This document shows, piece after piece, positions 35,443 to 45,877 of a DNA stretch of 64,000 bases (position 1 is the first letter of the stretch; the number at the start of each line of letters is the position of its first letter). The stretch is from Coleophoma eucalyptorum (Eukaryota > Ascomycota > Leotiomycetes > Helotiales > Dermateaceae), in assembly GCA_026120035.1 (NCBI GenBank), contig JALRME010000012.1:682001-746000 (forward strand), read 5' to 3'. Made by a program: the position numbers and the translations under genes. The notes below the pieces were generated by a model, which saw only the letters and a program-made list of their open reading frames with translations, was not told the DNA's origin and did no database searches.

Positions 35443-36587
35443 TGCGTGACAGGGGATGAATAGCTTCAGGGATATCTTTTATCTGTGTTAAATAAGGCAA
35501 GTAAGCAGCTCTCCGGATTTTCTACCTGTAACCAAAATCACGTGGAATAGCATTGACCAAGCAATTTATTGATAGTCTAAGTCACGTGTATAAGATTGTT
35601 CACTATGAAACTGCAAAGACAATACAATTCTAACCAGATTTCTGATAGTTATCACAATCTGGAATCCGCATATTGGCATCAAGAGTAGTTGGTCCGGAAC
35701 AACACTCTAAGATACAGGAGTCTACTTTGTCGAGGACTGATCTTACTACCCAAGCTAGAATGAAACGTCCAGCATTTAGTACACGCTACAAAAGAAGGGG
35801 AGCTAGAGGCATCTGCATCGATTTGAAATCACCATTGTGCATCAAAAATAAGACGGAACTAAGTTGGAAAGATTGCTCCTATTCATAGCTAGTCATTTCC
35901 AATTCTCTTCCTATTCCGTCCCATATTCCATCATAAATGGATGCAAGTTATACCAGACCTAGTTTCTTCTCCACCATCGCAGTCCTAGCCACTCATCTAC
36001 AAGCTGCTACTTCGTTTATCTATCCTAATCTCCAAATTCTACAGGCATCTAGGCCTGCAGTTTCAAATGGACCACAGCATAGTAAATTGAAAAGGAAAAA
36101 AAAGCAAACAAACTAGCATGGCTCCTGCCCGCTTGCTGAAGACGCATCCAGTACGCAAAAAAGGGGAAGTAGCATGGCATTCGATGTGATATCAAGATAG
36201 AAGCGTCGAGGGTGTAAAATATCCTCTAAGCTCATCCTCAAGAAGAGACAAAACTTCAGATCTACTGCATGACGCTGATATGCATGTATGTACAGTCGAA
36301 GTCAAGAACTGGACTCTGCAACAATCATCTCGTATCATGATATAAAGCGAGCTTGTAGGTTTTTAAGAGACAACGCCAACGCTCGGTAGCTACTGCTCGC
36401 AGAGGCGAATAAATGTATGACCCAGAACGCCTTTCATATGTCGGAAAATCTATGCCGATCAAGGAGAACATAGCAAAGAAAGAGTTCATTATGTACGTGT
36501 TGGGTATCGATTGTGAAAATTGCGACCAGAGAGAATCGAACATGTGAGATTGAATGCTGAAAAAGTTCATGTTGTGGGAATTACTCT
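35443..36587. other. Spacer between the zinc-cluster gene and PalI
   Basis: 1.14 kb. It holds the promoter of the zinc-cluster regulator and the 3' UTR of palI. Frames of 71-81 codons lack features. The sequence is AT-rich with no clear repeat. Confidence 0.55.
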
Positions 36588-38944
36588 TTAGAGCGGCCCA
36601 CCAGGATATGGACCCTGGGGCATCATGCCTGGATTCCCTCTACCCCCTCTGATTCCTACTCTTCCTCCTCGACCGCCTGGGAGTTGGAAATCTGGATTTG
36701 AATTCAATAGAAGATCGTCCGGTCGTTGGACAGGTCTTCTCGGTACGGGAGCCCCGTAACCACCACCGTTTGGCCCATTCCATCGTGGATTGATGCCACG
36801 CTGTGAGACTGAGGTGAAGTTCGACCTTTCAGACTCTGCTGGACTTCGAGCTCCTTCCTGGATATCCTCGTAAGACCGGCTGCCATCTAAGCCAGCGACG
36901 GTGGTTGTCCTGATGTCACTTCCAGGTGGCGCTCCATAGGGAGGATGCAAGGCTGTCGGAATTAGAGACGGATGATTGGGATCCATTGGTGCCTCCGCGA
37001 AGCGAGGATCAACATCTTCATAATAATTGTCGGAGTTCGAGCGTCTGTGAGTGTTTGGAAGCTGGGCGGCTTGCGAGGCTGTGTTTATAGGCGAGCCGTC
37101 TCTACCCAATGGTGACCCTTGTCTGCCAGGAGGTCCATGATCTCCCCATGCTGCACGAGGTGGTACGTAAGGCCTAGAGCCGTCAGCGGTTTTCACAGAA
37201 TAATTCAATCCAACTTACTCGTCAGAGCTATATCTACTCGTTTCGCTCATCAAAGTCTGACGAGGTAATCCACGCTGTTGCAGGCCAATCATTCCAGCCA
37301 CATCACCATCACTTTCTCGAATACCTCCAAACTGTCCAAATCCCTTGGGTGCATTTGAAGGACTACCTGTAGTTGCATCCATCTCTATGGCTTGCCCTAC
37401 AGGTCCTTCCGGTCCCAATCCTGGCAATGGTGGCGGTGACTCGGCACGTGGGAGACTGTTGCGATCGTCGTCTCCTCCAGGATACGCAATATAATTGCCC
37501 GTAGGTGCTGTTTTTGGCGGTGGTCCATAATCATCAAATCCTCTAGGAGGTGACCCGCGTGGTGGAGAGCCATCTGAGGTGTAGCCTCGACTTGGTGGGG
37601 GACCGTAGTTGGGCGGAGGACCTCTTCCACCTGCCATCATAGCACCAGGGCCCATAGGTCTCATTCCATCATTCATACGTCCTGGACCACCGGAGTATCC
37701 TCCTCTTGGAGGTGAATAACCCCCTCGACCATTTGATGGCCCGTAACCTCCTCTTGGTGGGCCGTTGTATCCTCCTCGACCATTGGGACCATTGGGACCA
37801 TAAAAACCACCTCTTCCGGGACCAGGTGGACCATAACCACCTCTTCCATTTGGTGGCGGATATCCTCCTCTGCCTCGGTAGTTTGGAGGCATACCACCTC
37901 TACCTCTCATCGAGTTTTCCGAATACTGCCTCCTTAACGATGGGTCTGTTGAAGGATCACGGCTTCTCATGCCGTAAGCACCTGGAGGTGGCATTGGCAT
38001 AACGTTGCCATATTGGTCCCTTGGTGGACTTTGATTTCTGGCTAAACCAATTGTGCCGGGGTTCTGTTCTCCATTCCTGCTATTTGGTGATCGTGCTGAA
38101 GGAGTCCTTGCTGATGTTAGTGGTATCTGTTCGTCACTATCTCCCTCTTTCTTAGACGACGCGTCCACAAAAGTGGCAAAGGTGGGCTTGTCACCAAGAC
38201 CGCCAGTGACCATGGTTGTCGTAGTTCCTACGGTAGCACCTGGCACTGTTGGTCCAGTTCCCTGGCGATTGTAGAAATTCTCCCCATTCATCTCTGCATT
38301 CTCCGCGATGCGACGCTTCCTTGCCTTACGGCTGACAAGGGTCCTCCGCATAGCACATGATACAATACCGCTCGCAGCGATGAGAATCGTGGCAGCGAGA
38401 ACCAAGTATGAACCCCACGACATATGCGGTACGAATAGGAGGACATCGATAAGGAAGGCTAGAAGTGAGAGGACAAGAGTAACGATACTCAGGATGAATA
38501 TGCCCAGCAAAAAGCGAGGCGAATGTGATGGCGAGTGAAAGTGTGCTGATCCTGCAAGCACGAGCATGATGAGTGTAAAGAATGCTGCAATAGGGTGGAC
38601 AATCAAGATCGCTGATAATGTTGCTCTTGTTCCTGTAGGCAGGTCAAAACTTGCAGCCTGGGTTGCAGTAAACAGAGAGGCTATTCAAAACTGATTAGTA
38701 TAATCCGACGAATAATCACAATTGGAAGGTCCATCGATCGCCCAACGCCAAACTCACAAGTGCTGTAGCCAATCTCAATGTTGCTACATTTTGAGCCCTG
38801 GCAGAACCCAAAGACACCAAAATCAACCCCTCCAAAGGTTGCGAGGGGAATGGCTTTGATGATTGGGGTCGAAATGACGGAGACTAGTAACAGACCGAAT
38901 GCTGCGAGGAGCAATACGGACAACGGGGTCGCTGGCCTCAACAT
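36588..38944 (-). CDS. palI: pH-response regulator PalI/Rim9, 744 aa
   Basis: Plasma-membrane component of the alkaline pH-sensing Pal/Rim pathway that assists the PalH/Rim21 receptor, leading to PacC/Rim101 processing. Three exons: 38758-38944, 37219-38680, 36588-37173. Introns are GTGAGT...AATAG and GTAAGT...TCTAG. The N-terminus has TM1 (residues 8-30, LLLAAFGLLLVSVISTPIIK). A cysteine pair in FGFCQGSKCSN is followed by TM2-TM4 (about 83-107, 118-145, 150-172), the SUR7/PalI topology. Residues from about 180 to 744 form a long cytosolic tail that is Gly/Pro/Arg/Tyr-rich with many RGGY/RGGF repeats between about 290 and 400 and an RGG-rich end. Long hydrophilic tails are known in this family. 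The first ATG precedes TM1 directly. Confidence 0.92.
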
Positions 38945-41310
38945 GGCGATAAAGTACGACGCTGGGCCGAAGGATAATAGATGTTGCCGGCGTCGTCAAG
39001 ACGCGGCGAGATAGATGAAGTTGCGAATCGATAGAGATTGCGAGGGCGAGAGACACGGGATCGAAGGGAATCTAGGGGGATGATGGCATCGGTAGCTATC
39101 GAGATCGCTCGTCTTTTAGTGTCGTATTGATCATCGCCGTCTCCGCAATCCAGTCGACGTTAGGTGTATAGACGGACCGTCGTTGCGATAGGCAAGATGA
39201 GGAGAGCACCGGGAAGTCCAGCTCAAACCAAGATTGAGGTGATTGTATTGCGGAAAGACTAGCGGGGGGGACACCTCTTTGCGGTACACACTTCCGTGGT
39301 GATAGCGTTGCTGGTCAACCGGTACGGCACTGGACTGTACCAGTAGTAGTATAGAGCGATGTGCTGCCCCAATCAGACAGGCTCTGGCACAGCCCCCTTT
39401 CCAGCCCTTCTCAGTTGTTCTTAACGGTCGCGATTGAAGGATTGGACGAGACAATCTGGCAGCCAGCGATTGCTCAAAAGTTGGAGGTTGTAGTTGAAGA
39501 GCAAGGAAGAAGACAATGGACGTGTTGTTAAGGTGAGGAAAGACGAGAGCAGCGCATGAAGAACTGACGTTCAATGGGCTAGTGGGAGAGAGACGGGAGA
39601 CAGACAGGAGACAGGAGGCAGGACCGTTGCCCTCGTGGGTTTGGGTTTGGACGTCTCGGAAATGCTATGAGGATGGGTGGTGGTGCCTGAGAAACCAGGG
39701 CCAGGGACCTCTCTGGGCATCGAGACTCGCTCTCTCGCTCGTTGTTCGACAGCAATTCCCACAGCGGGCGCGCTGGTGCACTGTGCACTGCCCCGGATCG
39801 GTCCACATTTCTTTCCCACTCTTCACCATCGCTTCACCACTTTCACTCTACTCGACGGTCGCAATCTCACCTGCCAAAGACAAGACGCGTTGGCTTGGTG
39901 GTCCTCGACTACCATGACTTCACGCACCTGATCCGAACACATATAAGAGCCATGATCTTCGCCGCGGTACAGGAGATTGCTGGTTAGGCCCTTGGAGCCA
40001 CCTCACGGTTTGGCATGCTGAACCCAGCCTGCAATTTCCCGCCCAAGCTCAGTACGTAACGTTTCGTGCGGCACCTTCGCAGATGCAGATACAAAGCTCT
40101 AGCCGAGAGGTCCAATGATTTCGTTCAGTCTCGTTCAGGGTCATCATGGTCTCGATAGCCTAGATCATGCATCGAGAGTCCATCTCCAAGTCAAGTATTA
40201 GATACGGAGCATCGTTCATCAACATCAACATCATCATCAGCATCATTGGATTAGCACTACCTACCTCGTAGCGCAAACAATAAGCACTGCGACACTGCTA
40301 TGTCATCTCATTAGTGCTATCATGCGGTGCCAAGCAAACCATTTCTCTTATTTGCAGTCGTTCTATCTGGCCACTGGAGTCGTTTTGGGATGATGGCATG
40401 ACTGGGATCAGACTGGATTCGGGTAGCTTGTTGCATTACTTGCCCTTCTCTATCCATGGTCAAGTTCCAATCACCGCTGCGTTGCTGAGACGCATCCTTG
40501 TTGGCCACCCAGCACGAACGATGGCCCGGATTCTTTGCATGCAGAGGACGACAGGGACAGACCGGCTAGATCTACCCTCTGAGAGAGAAGCAATCCAGGC
40601 CACCCAGTTTCTGTTATGGTGGTTGGGCGCATGGTCGTGGCTTTGCAGCCAAAAGAACTCATGATTTGTGCTGTATACAGTACCCGCTCGCTAATATCCG
40701 GGAATTTCGTTCTACTGGCAGATGAACCAATATATCCTGACCTAGAAAGCATATCTTAAGTGTCTTCTTGTTATCTGTTGCGCAAAGGAAAGTTAATTGA
40801 TTATCACCACCGCCATACAATCCTTCCAGATTCAAATATAAATAGCGACCACCCAGTCATCGGATCTGATACTTGTTTCAGAACCACGATGCGCTGCAGG
40901 GAATGGGTCGAGGCGATGGGAAACCCACCCGGCATAGATGTCCAGTGTCACAGCTGCCGAATATTTCACAAGTACTCCGTAAAAGTTGCAGCCTTCCTTC
41001 TTTCCTAAAGGCTTGTTAGGAGTTCATGCCATATGGCACTTCTGGGCAGCACTTTTGAGCCGCTCGTCTGAATCGATGCCGCAGGGCATTATCAACACAG
41101 GCTAGATGCATGGCGGGGCGATTATCCCCCGATCATCATCCGTCGGCCTCGCTGATAAGGGTCCAGCTCCGCTAAGCGAGTCGCGTTAGCGGAATTTGTC
41201 GTTGATGTCGTTGATGACATCGAAGATATATTTTTGAGCTCGTGTGTGCACTCTTGCCTTCACTTGTGCCTACACGTTCGTTCGGCGGATACATTTCATC
41301 CCCCACAGAT
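38945..41310. other. Divergent region between palI and the ABC1-family gene
   Basis: 2.4 kb. The palI-proximal 800 bp contains a purine-rich imperfect repeat (GGGAGACAGACAGGAGACAG at about 39594-39613) and a C/T-rich leader. A trinucleotide repeat is at 40217-40246. Minus- and plus-strand frames of up to 147 codons (39131-39574, 40314-40664) have no domain and are not called. Confidence 0.5.
40217..40246. repeat. Imperfect CAT/CAA trinucleotide microsatellite
   Basis: About ten CAT-like units with CAA and CAG interruptions (CATCAACATCAACATCATCA onward) in intergenic DNA. Confidence 0.75.
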
Positions 41311-43406
41311 ATGTACGTAGGATGGTCGTCAAGGTGCATAGCATGTATCAATAGCCCGCAACTTACCCGACTTATCTCGCATCAGTCCAGGTCGTTGCAT
41401 GCCTTCTCACGCGCATCGTGTCGTGCGACCAATTACACAACCTCGCCATACAGTTCTGCACCCAAAAATGTCCGTCGATATGTCCAGCGAAGATTTGAAC
41501 CCTTCGTACCTCCATCGCCGGCCTCTCTAGGCAAGGCAAAGCCGGCGAAATACTACCCGCGAACTCAGAAATGGGCCGGACGATTGTTTTACGTTTCTGT
41601 AGTGACGGGGGTATTGTATCTCATTGATACGCAGTTCTATGCCTCTTCCATCACTCGATCACTGCGGACTTTTGGCCTTGGAATAGTGGTGGCCACTGAT
41701 TATAAGCTGAACTTTAGAGCTTATCCATTGCTAGGGGGAACGATTGGGGATTTGCATCGCAGAAATGCAGAGCGGATGTTCAACCTGTTACATCAGAATG
41801 GAGGATTGTATTTGAAGGTATCTTGACATTTCGCCCCCCCCCCCCCCAAAAACTTGACCTAAAAAACCTATAGATCGGGCAAGCTATTGCTATGCAAAGC
41901 GCGGTTCTTCCTCCTGAATTCCAGAAAATGTTCGCAAGAATGTTCGACGATGCACCGCAGAACAGTTGGAAAGATGTGGAACAAGTAATCAAGGAAGACT
42001 TCGGTGGCAGGACACCTGAGGAAGTCTTTGGCATCAGCTTCACAAATGAATCTGGAAAGGGCGTCATGGAGAGAAAGGCACGAGCTTCTGCTTCAGTTGC
42101 ACAAGTTCACTGGGCACGATTAGCAGATGGAAGAGAGGTTGCGATTAAGGTCCAGAAGAGAGAGATTGCTCATCAAGTCGGATGGGATCTTTGGGCCTTC
42201 AAAGTAGTGATGAAAGTCTACACTTATTGGTTCGACCTTCCACTATATAGTCTAGTACCATACATCACCGAAAGATTGATGTTGGAAACAGACTTTGTGA
42301 ATGAAGCCAACAACTCGGAGAAGATGGCAGAGTTAGTAGCCTCTGAGAAGCGGCTACGGAACAGAGTCTACATCCCCAAAGTCTACCGTGATTTATCATC
42401 AAAAAGAATCATGACTACGGAGTGGATTGAGGGAGTAAGACTTTGGGATAAAGAAACCCTAACGGCACCATGGAGAGGCGGATCCAAAGGGTCTCCAGGA
42501 GCTAATGGCGCACCCTTATCCAAACCATTAACACCGCCCATCACCAGCAACAACCTGAACGAACACCTCAAGCCTGATCGTGACGAATGGCGTGGCCGGA
42601 ACAAAAAGGGCGGCTTAGGACTCAGTTTGAAAGAAGTGATGACCACCATGATTGACCTCTTCTCGGCACAAATGTTCCTCTGGGGCCTCGTACACTGCGA
42701 TCCACACCCAGGCAACATATTTATCCGACGACAACCCAACGGACACACAGAACTCGTTCTAATTGACCATGGACTCTACGTAACCATGACGCCCAAATTC
42801 AGGCACCAATACTGCCAATTTTGGAAAGCACTCATGACATTCGACAATGCTACGCTCAGCACCATAACAAGTGCGTGGGGCGTAAAAGCACCTGATCTCT
42901 TCGCATCCGCCACACTGATGCGGCCTTACGAAGGTGGTGACAGCAGCACAAAAGATCGCATCACCAGCGAGCTCAAAGGGAAGACCGCCGCTGAGCGACA
43001 TTTCGAAGTGCAACAACGCATGCGCCAAGGCATCCGCGACGTTCTGAGCGAAGAAGAGAATTTTCCGCGCGAGCTCCTGTTCATCGGACGTAATATGCGG
43101 ATCGTGCAAGGCAACAACCAGTTCCTCGGCTCACCTGTGAATCGCATCAAGATGACAGGTTGGTGGGCATCACGGTCACTTGTCGACGATCCGAACTTGT
43201 CCTTTGCAGAGCGGCTTGTGAACGGGTGGCGACATCTGATTTTCAGATTCGTGCTCCTGGGTACTGATGTGGTGTTCTATACTAGTAAGATACGGCAGTG
43301 GTTTGGCTTCGGTGATGGCATGGAAGATGAGCTAGAAAAGCAAATGAGGTATATTGCTAAAGATCAGTTTGGGGTCGAGTTGCAACATTCGGTTTTTGAG
43401 GGGTGA
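41311..43406 (+). CDS. ABC1/UbiB-family atypical kinase (Mcp2/Cqd2-like), mitochondrial, about 679 aa
   Basis: Member of the ABC1/ADCK/UbiB family; the closest named relative I know is yeast Mcp2 (YLR253W, Cqd2), which acts in mitochondrial lipid and coenzyme Q homeostasis. Two exons: 41311-41817 and 41874-43406; the intron carries a 14-C run. The N-terminus is Arg/Ser-rich without acids, like a mitochondrial presequence, followed by one TM-like helix (VSVVTGVLYLIDTQFYAS). The signature KxGQ motif (Lys169-Gln172, split by the intron), the Ala-rich loop RASASVAQVHWARL, Lys261 in EVAIKVQ, HCDPHPGNIF and DHGLY in place of DFG are all present. A polar insert of about 50 residues (GGSKGSPGANGAPL onward) follows the TTEWIEG block. 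The frame extends upstream without an ATG, so the first in-frame ATG is used. Confidence 0.88.
41834..41847. repeat. Homopolymer run of 14 C within an intron
   Basis: Fourteen consecutive C inside the 56-nt intron of the ABC1-family gene, between the donor GTATCT and the acceptor TATAG. It occupies a quarter of the intron. Confidence 0.85.
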
Positions 43407-44179
43407 GTTTTTCTTTTTGTTTGGTGGAGAAAGATAGACGGATAGGTGTACATTTATGTATATGCATTCCCCTCTGTTGTTTACTAGTTCCATCGAGCGA
43501 AGGTTATCTATCACTAGATCGATAGAGATATCTACAACCATAATTCAAACCCTCACCTCTATTTGTTACCTCTAAGATTCAAATGATTCAATATCACAAC
43601 AAGAGCAGATTCAGAGTGAAATGAAGAGAAATAGAAATGATTGTTCTCAAGAGGCTCAGGCTCAAGCTCAAGCTTAAGTCATCTACCATTCTTTCGTACC
43701 TAGCTCGCCGGCTAGTTAGTCCAGCAAGAATCATACTAAATGGCAAATGCCAGTTTTCAATCTCATGTCAATGAATCAATACAAATAAATAATCCTCCTG
43801 ATACATCATACAATCTTCCCTTCTCATCTCCAGGCCGCCATATCAGAACCGTTTCAAACCGCAAGCGCAGCAAAGATGGATTTTTCTCCGTTGGAAGAGG
43901 ACATAAATTGACCACCAGTAAAAAGGTATTGCTGCGCGTCCAGCGCAGAAAAGAAAAAAAGAAAAAGAAACTAAAGAGCTTTCATACTCCGTACAAGAAT
44001 AGAAGAGAGGGCAAAAGATGTGACGCCAATTTAGGTTGGGAGACGAAGCAAGGTCCTCTGTGCCCAATAGATCGACAGAAAGAAAACACGAAAGGAAGCA
44101 AGGGGGTATGCAGCAGCTTAAAGACGAAAGCATGGAATGGCAGACAACTCCATGAAGACATGAGAAGCAAGAAAGAAAA
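43407..44179. other. Convergent 3' spacer with a short hexamer repeat
   Basis: 773 bases between two convergent stops. At 43653-43676 there are four degenerate copies of a GGCTCA/AGCTCA/AGCTTA hexamer. A Lys-rich 149-codon + frame (43740-44189) runs through A-rich sequence and overlaps the end of the septin-like gene; it is not supported. Confidence 0.5.
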
Positions 44180-45877
44180 TCATCGTTGAGACTCGCGGTG
44201 CTTCAACCTGCTGGTTCTCCAGCCTTCGTACCAAAGATCTCTGCTCGCTTCTCTCAATTCGCCTCTCCACTCACTAAAAACGGCTTCTCTGAGTCTGGGG
44301 AAGTCACAATGCTCCTCGTTCATGGGATCTGCAAACCCCCAAGGGAATTTCCTGCCGAGGACAAGTGGCTCGTAGATGTCGGGGCTTATGATAGAGAGTG
44401 GAAGATATGGCACCTCAGTACTCTCTTCAGAGTCAGACTGTCGCTTGCGAAGAGATCCTGTTGATATGCGATTTGATTTAGGTGAGGATTGCGGTGCTGG
44501 TTCTGGGCTCTGGATTGGTAGATCACCATCAGCACCTTCATCCTCTTCTGAATCCTCGTCACCTTCTTCGATTCTACTCGAATTTCTGGGGCTCTCAGGT
44601 CCATCATCATCCAGTCCCAGGGCTTCCAAAGGATCGATGTTGGCTTTTCGTAAGCTATCCGAAACGGTCTTTTTAAGGACGTTCATGTGTGCACTGGTTA
44701 TAGTGTCGGCTTTTGAGATGACGGGTACTACGGTAGTCTTGCCTTGGAGAGCTCGAAGGACAGACAGGTCAAGATCCTCGTCCAGCCCACCCACCAACCG
44801 CGGCTCGGAGCCGTACTTTCCATTCGTGCCATTAACGCCATTTGCGGCAGACTTAGATGCCGCAATGTTACGATCTAGTCGAACGGGATCTAGAATAAGA
44901 AAGGCACAGTGGATGTGGGTATCTTGGACTCCTGGAGCACGAACAACCTTCATCTCTTCCGTGAAGGTCTCTTCAAACTTGGCCTCCAGGAATGAAGACA
45001 TCTCTCGAAGCTGAAGGTCTACTACATTCTTCTCCAATCCTTCAGAATCCCACAATGTCAAGCCAACTCGTTCTCCATCGATCTCGGTCTCGAGATAGTG
45101 CGATGTGAAATTGCCAGATTTCTTTCCCGGTGGAGCAAAGATGTCCTCTGCAAGCTCGGTAGGTCGGTTGTTTCGCTTCTTTGGAGGAAGGGCAAGTGAT
45201 GTCTTGAGGAATTCGAGAAAAGAGGTCTTCCCCGAAGAGCGTGCCCCAAGGATGAGAATGCTGTACTGGGATTAGGATAAATGTATGGGAGGGACCAGGG
45301 GAGCTTACTTGAAGGGAGTTGGGTCTTTTCTTCTTCTAACTCTTCGAGGGCTGTTGATAGAACTGACTGCGCTACTCGCATAGCTATACCGACCTCGGTG
45401 TGTCATGCTCTCAGTACGGGCATATGGATCAACCCAATCATCATTCTTTGGGTTGCTTGATGGTATTGGTGGGATAGGCACGCTGCTGATGGCAGTTTGA
45501 GAACGTGCAGGCTCCATCGAGGCGCGGCCTTGGACGTATCCGCCGTTATGTTTTCCAGAGACAATTGCAATTGAGTCGGGACGATCCTCGCCACCAAAGG
45601 ATTGTAGTTTGGGAGGTGCCGCACCGTTGTAGAGATCAGGAAGACGAGGTGGTGATTTCGGGATGGAAGCAGCTTCCTTTTGCTGACGAAGGAGCTCAGC
45701 CTCGCGTTGTGCCTTCTGTTTCTTGTTTCCACGCAACTCGGTGGATTTTGATCTGCGCAGAAGAAGTCCTAACGAGGATCGCCGAGGTTGCAAGCTTTCT
45801 GGTATGGGTTGTAGTTTGTCGGCGACGGATGGAGTTGCTCCGCCTGAAGGAGTTCGAGGTCGTGTTGCGCTGACCAT
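44180..45877 (-). CDS. Divergent septin-like GTPase, 549 aa
   Basis: P-loop GTPase related to septins. Two exons: 45309-45877 and 44180-45260. The donor is GTAAGC, and the second of two adjacent AGs (GTACAG) is the acceptor that restores FNILILGARSSGKTSFLEF. G1 is GARSSGKT (about residues 195-202), G3 is DSEG in LTLWDSEGLEKN, and G4 is SKAD in VPVISKADTIT, the septin-type AKAD variant. The C-terminal septin-unique-element-like block PWGFADPMNEEHCDFPRLREAVF is clear. The first 190 residues are a disordered basic Ser/Pro/Arg extension. A 70-residue acidic Ser/Glu insert separates G4 from the C-terminal block. No C-terminal coiled coil follows. It is probably one of the divergent fungal septin relatives rather than a core Cdc3/10/11/12 septin; filament membership is uncertain. 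Confidence 0.82.

Noticed and set aside
38945..39800. PacC-like GCCARG hexamers upstream of palI
   Set aside because: One GCCAGG occurs near 39700, but a six-base degenerate site is expected by chance at this length.
43740..44189. 149-codon Lys-rich + frame
   Set aside because: Arises from A-rich 3' spacer, overlaps the end of the septin-like gene antisense, and has no family features.
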